In this document: one piece after another, positions 24,767-29,953 of the stretch
How the letters are laid out: the number at the start of each line of letters is the position of its first letter
Position numbering within the stretch: position 1 is the stretch's first letter
Assembly: GCA_965660165.1 (NCBI GenBank)
Contig: CBFHYU010000024.1
Location: 1 to 29,953, forward strand
Direction of reading: 5' to 3'
Source: WTJO01 sp965660165
Lineage (GTDB): Bacteria > Pseudomonadota > Alphaproteobacteria > Puniceispirillales > Puniceispirillaceae
DNA: 29,953 bases
Translations under genes and position numbers: made by a program
The notes under the pieces: model-generated
Told to the model about the DNA's origin: nothing
Seen by the model: only the letters and a program-made list of their open reading frames with translations
Databases searched by the model: none

Positions 24767-26023
24767 ATGACAGTATTTGGTGCCATTGCAGATGATTTTA
24801 CTGGCGCATCAGATCTTGCAGGGCTTCTAGCGCGTTCAGGCCATCAGGTGTGCTTGCGTCTTGGGGTGCCCTCTGAGCCGCCCGATGCAAGCTCTGCCTT
24901 TGAAATCATTGCGCTTAAATGCCGTACAGCGCCTGTCGCAGAGGCTGTTTCAGAATCGCTTGCGGCACTTGAATGGCTGAAAGCGGCTGGCGCAGAGCGC
25001 TTTTTCTGGAAATATTGTTCAACCTTTGACAGCACCCCGACAGGTAATATCGGACCTGTGGCAGAAGCCTTAATGCAGGCGCTAGGCACAAAACAGACGA
25101 TTTACTGTCCTGCCTTTCCTGAAAATGGCAGATCTATTTTTATGGGTAATCTGTTTGTCGGCCAGCAGCCCCTAGCTGAAAGTCCGATGAAAGATCATCC
25201 GCTAACGCCAATGACAGATAGTAATCTGATGCGCTTGCTTTCGCCTCAGACGCGCCAGAATGTCGGGCTAGCAGACAGGTTGGTAGTAGCCCAAGGCGCA
25301 GCTCATCTAAGAGCCTATTTAGATAAGCTATGCGATGATAATATTGCTCATATTGTGGTTGATGCTGTGGCCAATTCTGATCTTGAGATTATTGCGCGCG
25401 CCTGTGCCGATGCGCCTTTGATGACAGGCGGGTCTGCCGTAGCGATGAGCTTGCCTTATATCTATCAGGAAAAGGGGCTATTGCCAGAAAAGCCAACCCC
25501 CGAAATGCGCCCTCAGCTAGACAATAAAACCCTTATTCTATCAGGAAGCTGTTCTGAGATGACGCGCGCGCAAGTAGCGCATTATCAGGGGCCAGCCTAT
25601 CAGCTTGACCCGCTTGATTTGCTTGAGGGCGGATTGGCACAGGCGCAAGCGTGGCTAGCACAGCAAAATCTGGCAGATGCACCTTTGATCTATGCCACAG
25701 CAAATCCTGAATCTGTGCATCAAGTGCAACAGGCGCTTGGCAAAGAACAGGCAGGCGCACTTGTTGAAGATGCCTTATCACAATTAGCTGATGACGGATA
25801 TAACGCAGGTGTTAGCCGTTTTATTATTGCAGGGGGTGAAACTTCAGGGGCGGTGGCTCAGCGCTTATCCATTGATCAGCTTGTGATTGGTGATGAAATC
25901 GCACCAGGCGTGCCATGGTGCTATGCTACTATCTCAGCCCGAAATTGCGCGATCACAATGAAATCAGGTAATTTTGGCAAGGAAACCTTTTTCTCTGATG
26001 CTATCGACAGGATATCTCAATGA
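24767..26023 (+). CDS. otnK: 3-oxo-tetronate kinase (four-carbon acid sugar kinase)
   Basis: This 418-residue protein belongs to the DUF1537/four-carbon acid sugar kinase family. OtnK phosphorylates 3-oxo-tetronate with ATP. N-terminal GAIADDFTGASDLAGLLARSGH (residues 5-26) and the FWKYCSTFDSTPTGNIGPVAEAL block are family signatures; the C-terminal nucleotide-binding part contains RFIIAGGETSGAVAQRL and GDEIAPGVPW. AGGAGA precedes the ATG at good spacing. Its TGA overlaps the otnC ATG in ATGA (26020-26023), so both are translated together. The next step is catalysed by the product of otnC. Confidence 0.95.
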   Translation: MTVFGAIADDFTGASDLAGLLARSGHQVCLRLGVPSEPPDASSAFEIIALKCRTAPVAEAVSESLAALEWLKAAGAERFFWKYCSTFDSTPTGNIGPVAEALMQALGTKQTIYCPAFPENGRSIFMGNLFVGQQPLAESPMKDHPLTPMTDSNLMRLLSPQTRQNVGLADRLVVAQGAAHLRAYLDKLCDDNIAHIVVDAVANSDLEIIARACADAPLMTGGSAVAMSLPYIYQEKGLLPEKPTPEMRPQLDNKTLILSGSCSEMTRAQVAHYQGPAYQLDPLDLLEGGLAQAQAWLAQQNLADAPLIYATANPESVHQVQQALGKEQAGALVEDALSQLADDGYNAGVSRFIIAGGETSGAVAQRLSIDQLVIGDEIAPGVPWCYATISARNCAITMKSGNFGKETFFSDAIDRISQ

Positions 26024-26667
26024 CAGATAGCGCTCTACGCGAGACAATCTGCCTGCTTGCGAAATCTTTGTTTGATAGGGGGTTTACGCATGGCAGTACA
26101 GGCAATATTTCAGCACGCACCCAAGATGGTGGTCTTCTAGTTACGCCCACAAATGCTAGCTTTGGATTTCTTGATCCTGCCAGACTGAGTAAATTTGATG
26201 CCTCAGGCACGCATATTTCAGGTGATCTCCCAACAAAGGAGATGCCACTTCATACTGCCTTTTATGATAGCCGCGCTCAGACAGGGGCAGTTGTACATCT
26301 TCATAGCTGTCATGCTGTTGCGCTGTCACTTTGTGAAGGTAATGACGCAGATAATTTTCTGCCACCCCTTACGCCATATGGGCTGATGAAGCTGGGCAAG
26401 GTTGCGTTATTGCCGTTTTTTCTGCCAGGTGATAATGCGATGGGTGAGGCTGTCAGAGGGCTAGCAGGCAAACGTTCTGCGGTGATGCTTGCCAATCATG
26501 GGCCGGTTGTCGCTGGCAAGGATGTTGAAGCTGCCTGTTTTGCGATTGAAGAGCTTGAAGATACAGCGCGGCTGGCACTTATGACAAGGGGTATGAATAT
26601 CACGCCACTAACATCACAGCAAATTGCCACCATTATAGATAAGTTCGATATTGACTGGGAGGCGTAA
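26020..26667 (+). CDS. otnC: 3-oxo-tetronate 4-phosphate decarboxylase (class II aldolase family)
   Basis: OtnC converts 3-oxo-tetronate 4-phosphate to dihydroxyacetone phosphate and CO2. In this 215-residue zinc enzyme the phosphate site THGSTGNIS is at 24-31, the acidic residue E74 lies in TKEMPLH, and the metal ligands are H93 and H95 (VVHLHSCHA) and H160 (MLANHGPVV). The overlap with otnK fixes both the start codon and the substrate class. L-fuculose-phosphate and ribulose-phosphate aldolase/epimerase relatives share the fold, so the assignment rests on context as well as motifs. Confidence 0.93.
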   Translation: MTDSALRETICLLAKSLFDRGFTHGSTGNISARTQDGGLLVTPTNASFGFLDPARLSKFDASGTHISGDLPTKEMPLHTAFYDSRAQTGAVVHLHSCHAVALSLCEGNDADNFLPPLTPYGLMKLGKVALLPFFLPGDNAMGEAVRGLAGKRSAVMLANHGPVVAGKDVEAACFAIEELEDTARLALMTRGMNITPLTSQQIATIIDKFDIDWEA

Positions 26668-26802
26668 TGAGCCTGTATAACCAGAATATCTGGTGGGCTT
26701 ATCTGATGTGTTAATATTCTTATTGCTTGATATTTCAGCCATCTAAGAACATGATGGGTATCTGTTTTTTACCAAACCCTAGATTGAGTAAAAGGTGTTA
26801 CT

Positions 26803-27912
26803 ATGTCATCTGTAAAATTTATGCCACGAGCTGATCATGTTGGCAGTCTATTACGACCTGAAAGTGTTGCGACTGCACGAAAAGCCTATTTTGATGCAAA
26901 AACCATCAGCGCCGAACAGCTTAAAGAGGCAGAAGATAAGGCAATCTTGGATTTGATCACTATGCAGCAAGATGTTGGATTGAAGGTTGCGACAGATGGT
27001 GAAGCCAGACGGTCTTTCTGGCATTATGACTATATGGGCGCCCTTAGCGGGCTTGATCTTGAAGAGCGTGATGAAGGGGTTCAATTTGCAGGCATTAAAC
27101 TTCGCCCTATCCATCCCGTGATATCTGGCAAGCTGGATTTTCCAGCAGATCATCCCATGCTTTCCCATTTTAGATATCTTGCTGATAATTGTACTATTAT
27201 TCCAAAAATTTCAATTCCAGGCCCTAGCTGTTGTCATTTCAGAATTTCACAATCAGATATAAATTATGCGCCTTATAAGGATGTTGAGGTGATGATGGAC
27301 GATTTGATCATCACCTATAAAAAAGCAGTAGATGCATTTTATGCTGCTGGATGCCGCTATTTGCAGATGGATGATATTTTCTTTGCCTATCTGTGCGATC
27401 CAAAACATCGACAGGCAAAGCAGGCTGAAGGTCAAGACCCAGACTGGCTGATTACACAATATGCCCGCATGATGCGTGAATCAATTAAAGACAGACCAGC
27501 AGATATGACCATTGGCATGCATATGTGTCGCGGTAATTTCAGATCTACCCATGCCGCAGAAGGTAGCTATGATGCTGTCGCTGATGCGGTATTTAACCAA
27601 ACAGGGGTTGATGTGTTCTTTATGGAATATGACACAGACAGAGCAGGTGATGTAAGCCCGCTAGGCCAGCTTAGCAAAGGTGATCAGCGTGTTATGGTCG
27701 GGTTTATCACGACTAAGACTGGCGAGCTGGAAACTATTGACGCGCTGAAAGCTCAGTTTGATAAGGCAAGCAAATATGCTGATATTGACCAGCTAGGCAT
27801 TGCCCCGCAATGCGGATTTGCCTCTACAGAAGAAGGCAATAATATCACCGTTGATGATCAGAAGCGAAAGCTTGAACTTGTGCTTGAAACAGAACAGGCT
27901 ATCTGGGGCTAA
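26803..27912 (+). CDS. MetE C-terminal-domain methyltransferase paralog
   Basis: This 369-residue protein resembles the catalytic (C-terminal) domain of cobalamin-independent methionine synthase; the N-terminal half of full MetE is absent. Zinc ligands can be placed: H240 and C242 in GMHMCRGNFRS, E275 in FFMEYDTDR, and C337 in IAPQCGFAS. RADHVGSLLRP at the N-terminus and YLQMDDIFFAYL are typical of the short YxjG-type group. Members probably move a methyl group onto a thiol such as homocysteine, but the donor is unknown for most. It sits between otnC and an LtnD-like dehydrogenase, 24-30 bases before the latter, suggesting a role in the same catabolic unit. No SAM or cobalamin riboswitch is visible upstream. 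Confidence 0.88.
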   Translation: MSSVKFMPRADHVGSLLRPESVATARKAYFDAKTISAEQLKEAEDKAILDLITMQQDVGLKVATDGEARRSFWHYDYMGALSGLDLEERDEGVQFAGIKLRPIHPVISGKLDFPADHPMLSHFRYLADNCTIIPKISIPGPSCCHFRISQSDINYAPYKDVEVMMDDLIITYKKAVDAFYAAGCRYLQMDDIFFAYLCDPKHRQAKQAEGQDPDWLITQYARMMRESIKDRPADMTIGMHMCRGNFRSTHAAEGSYDAVADAVFNQTGVDVFFMEYDTDRAGDVSPLGQLSKGDQRVMVGFITTKTGELETIDALKAQFDKASKYADIDQLGIAPQCGFASTEEGNNITVDDQKRKLELVLETEQAIWG

Positions 27913-27941
27913 CTAGCCATTCATATCTGGATAGGGTGACG

Positions 27942-28796
27942 ATGAAGATTGGCTTTATTGGGTTAGGTAAGATGGGCAGTGTTATGGCGCCCCATCTGGT
28001 TGATGATAATATTGAATTGCTTGGTTTTGATATAAGCTGGCAGATGCCTGCAAATAGCCCTGTAAGCCGCGTTGGCGCTATCTCAGAGCTGGCAGATTGT
28101 AGCTGTATTTTCACTATGTTGCCAGATGGCGGCGTTGTGCTGAAGAGCATAAACCAGCTTGTTGATGCAGGTTCAACGGCCTTGATTATTGATATGTCAT
28201 CCTGCCATCCTGATACCAGCAAGGCGCTGGAAGCAACGCTTGGATCAAAAGATATTCCGTTTCTGGATGCGCCTGTTTCTGGTGGGGTTGCAAAGGCGCT
28301 TTCTGCAAGCCTGATGATCATGGTAGGTGGTGATGCCGCCAATTATGCGATAGCTGAACCGCTACTGGCAAAGATGGGCACACCCTCACATATTGGGCCT
28401 AATGGGGCTGGCTATGCCATGAAAGCGTTGAATAATTATGTCTCTGCGGCAGGGCTTGTCAGCAGTTTTCAGGCGTTGGCGACTGCCAGATCATTTGGCA
28501 TTTCCCCCGAAGATTTTCAGGCCGTGATTAATAAATCAACAGGCCGCAATAACACTACTGAAGTCAAGATTGATAAATTTGTGCTGACTGAGGCCTATAA
28601 TTCAGGCTTTGCCCTAGAGTTGATGGCAAAAGATGTCGGAATCGCCAGTGATATTATTTCTAAGTCAGGCTTTGATACTCCGATAACAGCTGTACTTGCG
28701 GACTATCTGCTAGATGCATTAGACGCGCTTGACGGCAATCCTGATCATACAGAAATTTATCGGAATATTACAGAATCAGCGATAAAAAAGCCCTGA
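27942..28796 (+). CDS. ltnD: NAD(P)-dependent beta-hydroxyacid dehydrogenase, LtnD-like
   Basis: The 284-residue enzyme belongs to the 3-hydroxyisobutyrate/tartronate-semialdehyde/L-threonate dehydrogenase family. It has N-terminal MKIGFIGLGKMGSVMAPHL (dinucleotide fold), the substrate loop FLDAPVSGGVAKAL (107-120) and catalytic K161 in GAGYAMKALNNYVSA. Next to otnK and otnC the likely reaction is oxidation of L-threonate (LtnD) or D-erythronate (DenD-like); tartronate semialdehyde reductase is an alternative. I chose the ATG at 27942, which has AGGG 5 bases upstream; a GTG at 27936 is also in frame. It probably shares a transcript with the MetE-like gene. Confidence 0.85.
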   Translation: MKIGFIGLGKMGSVMAPHLVDDNIELLGFDISWQMPANSPVSRVGAISELADCSCIFTMLPDGGVVLKSINQLVDAGSTALIIDMSSCHPDTSKALEATLGSKDIPFLDAPVSGGVAKALSASLMIMVGGDAANYAIAEPLLAKMGTPSHIGPNGAGYAMKALNNYVSAAGLVSSFQALATARSFGISPEDFQAVINKSTGRNNTTEVKIDKFVLTEAYNSGFALELMAKDVGIASDIISKSGFDTPITAVLADYLLDALDALDGNPDHTEIYRNITESAIKKP

Positions 28797-28798
28797 AG

Positions 28799-28877
28799 AT
28801 ATCAGATCATACGTAGATATGATGTAATATATAGCTTTCTGCGCTCAAATTCTGAGCTGAAAATAGCTATCTGATAT
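28799..28877 (+). other. Gene-free stretch 28797-29152 with a candidate three-way-junction RNA
   Basis: The 356 bases between the LtnD-like gene and the Met-rich gene encode no protein I can support. At their start, four perfect stems nest without conflict. P1 is ATATCAG (28799-28805) with CTGATAT (28871-28877). P2 is ATCATA (28806-28811) with TATGAT (28818-28823). P3 is ATAGCT (28831-28836) with AGCTAT (28865-28870). P3a is GCTCA (28843-28847) with TGAGC (28853-28857). P1 abuts P2 on one side and P3 on the other. It could be a 3' end structure of the upstream transcript or a leader element. The stems are AT-rich, so stability is modest, and no known class matches. Confidence 0.35.
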
Positions 28878-28987
28878 AGATTCAAATTCCACATAACTAT
28901 CTGTAATTACTTCTTTTTATGGGTGTTCTTGCTAGAAATTTGTGACTCTATTGAAATATGTGAAGATTCAATGCTAACCTTTTGCAT

Positions 28988-29109
28988 AGGATATTATCCT
29001 TTTGGGTGGTTCTGGCGACTGGAAACTCAACATAATAACCGTTGCCTCTTATGAACCATCATGTGGCTGATATCCAGCCAATATGAAAAGCAGGCAAGCA
29101 TTTGTTGCC
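28988..29109 (+). other. Hairpins in the leader of the Met-rich gene
   Basis: Three further perfect inverted repeats lie before the AGGAGG at 29143-29148. AGGAT-att-ATCCT (28988-29000) is followed by three T. TGGCTG-atatc-CAGCCA (29064-29080) is the most GC-rich stem of the region. GGCAA-gcatttg-TTGCC (29093-29109) ends 43 bases before the ATG. They may shape the mRNA leader; a promoter could not be fixed. Confidence 0.35.
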
Positions 29110-29152
29110 GATATAGGCCTTGAACAGATGTTTGATGTGAATAGGAGGAGTT

Positions 29153-29953
29153 ATGGCAGAAGATGTTACTATGCAAGGGCCTAATCTGATTGAAGGTGGC
29201 CCTGAGATGATGGGGGGAATGACCCCTGAGATGATGGGCGCTATGCCCCCACCCTTTATGGCTGGCATGAGCCCTGATCACATGGCCAATATGCCCCCTG
29301 ATGCGATGGGCGGGATGACAGCAGGTCATATGGAGATGATGCCCCCGCCATGTATGGGCGGAATGGGGCCAGATCATATGGCGAATATGCCCCCTGATGC
29401 GATGGGCGGCATGGGGCCAGAACATATGGAGATGATGCCCCCGCCATGTATGGGTGGTATGGGGCCAGATCATATGGCGAATATGCCCCCTGATTGTTTG
29501 GGCGGTATGGGGCCAGATCATATGGCCAATATGCCCCCCGATGCGATGGGTGGCATGGGTCCGTCTGGCATGACGATGATGCCGCCTGAGGCGATGGCTG
29601 GTATGACCCCAGATCATGTAGCCAATATGCCGCCAGAGGCGATGGCTGGCATGCCGCCTGATTTTGCACCACCGCCAGGCGCGCCAGAATTTCCGCCACC
29701 ACCTCCACTGCCGCCTGAAGCCGTAGATGGTATGGGCATGATCGATGCAGGTCCAGCTGCGATGGGCGATATGACAGCAGGCATGATGCAGGCTATGCCT
29801 CCTGCTGCAATGGGTGGTATGGGACCAGATCATATGGCCAATATGCCCCCCGATGCGATGGGCGGCATGACAGCAGGTCATATGGAAATGATGCCGCCAC
29901 CCTGTATGGGCGGAATGGGGCCTGACCATATGGCGAATATGCCGCCTGACTGC
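29153..29953 (+). CDS. Methionine/proline-rich octapeptide-repeat protein, partial (runs off the right edge)
   Basis: The frame runs from an ATG at 29153 to the last base with no stop: 267 residues seen, 3' end missing. AGGAGG sits 4 bases before the ATG. After MAEDVTMQGPNLIEGGPEM the protein is built of the unit M-x-x-M-x-P-x-x, in forms such as MGGMGPDH, MANMPPDA and MEMMPPPC. Residues 20-171 hold 19 units and 204-267 hold 8; between them is a Pro-rich insert of 32 residues, which keeps the phase. About 63 residues (24%) are Met; Lys, Arg, Trp and Tyr are absent, so the protein is acidic. There is no signal peptide or membrane segment. M-x-x-M, His and Cys suggest Cu(I) binding or an oxidation buffer, but this is speculation. 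A very large secreted or structural repeat protein is another possibility. I do not recognise the family. Confidence 0.8.
   Translation, partial: MAEDVTMQGPNLIEGGPEMMGGMTPEMMGAMPPPFMAGMSPDHMANMPPDAMGGMTAGHMEMMPPPCMGGMGPDHMANMPPDAMGGMGPEHMEMMPPPCMGGMGPDHMANMPPDCLGGMGPDHMANMPPDAMGGMGPSGMTMMPPEAMAGMTPDHVANMPPEAMAGMPPDFAPPPGAPEFPPPPPLPPEAVDGMGMIDAGPAAMGDMTAGMMQAMPPAAMGGMGPDHMANMPPDAMGGMTAGHMEMMPPPCMGGMGPDHMANMPPDC
29210..29953 (+). repeat. 24/48-base tandem coding repeat
   Basis: The DNA repeats in 24-base units, mostly paired as 48-base units (MGGMGPDH + MANMPPDA type). Units vary by synonymous changes. A 96-base block at 29306-29401 recurs at 29858-29953, 552 bases later, with 31 of 32 amino acids the same. 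A Pro-rich insert (29666-29761) interrupts the array in phase. Confidence 0.9.

Noticed and set aside
26680..26694. Hairpin ACCAGA-ata-TCTGGT just after otnC as a rho-independent terminator
   Set aside because: The stem is perfect but short, and no T run follows, so termination is not supported.
26668..26802. Possible SAM or cobalamin riboswitch before the MetE-like gene
   Set aside because: Only 135 bases, with no recognised SAM-I, SAM-II, SAM-V or cobalamin box pattern; ordinary AT-rich leader.
29027..29929. Long minus-strand open frame (300 codons) rich in His, Arg and Trp opposite the Met-rich gene
   Set aside because: It is the complement of the plus-strand tandem repeat, has no convincing ribosome site or family match, and the plus strand has an ideal AGGAGG and a coherent repeat pattern with synonymous drift.

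Overview
The window looks like core chromosome of a marine, moderately AT-rich alphaproteobacterium. The best clues are a CcrM-type GANTC methyltransferase with its own GANTC sites upstream, an alphaproteobacterial porin, a RibA carrying a degenerate RibB-like front half, and an ETF-QO / TPR lipoprotein / ispE run. The overall feel resembles the SAR116 (Puniceispirillales) group, but that placement is an inference from gene content and protein style; no search was run. I saw no phage, insertion sequence, CRISPR array or plasmid functions.

Layout. 1-4400: the 5' part of a porin (minus strand), then yggS, ribA, an unpartnered OmpR/PhoB-type response regulator, a CBS-pair protein and tRNA-Gln(UUG) with its own promoter. 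4400-8900 (minus): ETF-ubiquinone oxidoreductase, a TPR lipoprotein and ispE. 9000-14190 (plus): a family-4-like uracil-DNA glycosylase, a lytic transglycosylase, a MoaB-like protein, RNase HII and ccrM. 14191-20650 (minus): an MFS transporter, apt, malate synthase G, and a phosphohexomutase coupled to galU. 20770-22723 (plus): a GmhA-like sugar isomerase and UDP-glucose dehydrogenase, divergent from galU. 22865-24643: a DEAD-box RNA helicase with a long basic tail.

24767-28796 (plus) is a catabolic cluster. otnK and otnC overlap by 4 bases, and are followed by a short MetE-core protein and a 3-hydroxyisobutyrate-dehydrogenase-family enzyme (LtnD-like). OtnK and OtnC turn 3-oxo-tetronate into dihydroxyacetone phosphate, and an LtnD-type enzyme would feed four-carbon sugar acids in. 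The expected isomerase (OtnI) is not in the window, and a MetE-like protein sits in its place.

The most unusual object is at the right edge. An open reading frame starts at 29153 behind a perfect AGGAGG and runs off the end of the window. Its 267 visible residues are built of an eight-residue unit, M-x-x-M-x-P-x-x, repeated in register. About 63 of the 267 residues are Met, and there is no Lys, Arg, Trp or Tyr. Its 5' region (28797-29152) contains no gene but has several perfect inverted repeats, including a set that folds on paper into a three-way junction.

Pathway links inside the window: phosphohexomutase, GalU and Ugd form a route from hexose phosphate to UDP-glucuronate for surface polysaccharide. 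GmhA-like isomerase points to heptose supply for LPS. The porin, lytic transglycosylase and TPR lipoprotein are envelope proteins. Malate synthase G handles glyoxylate.
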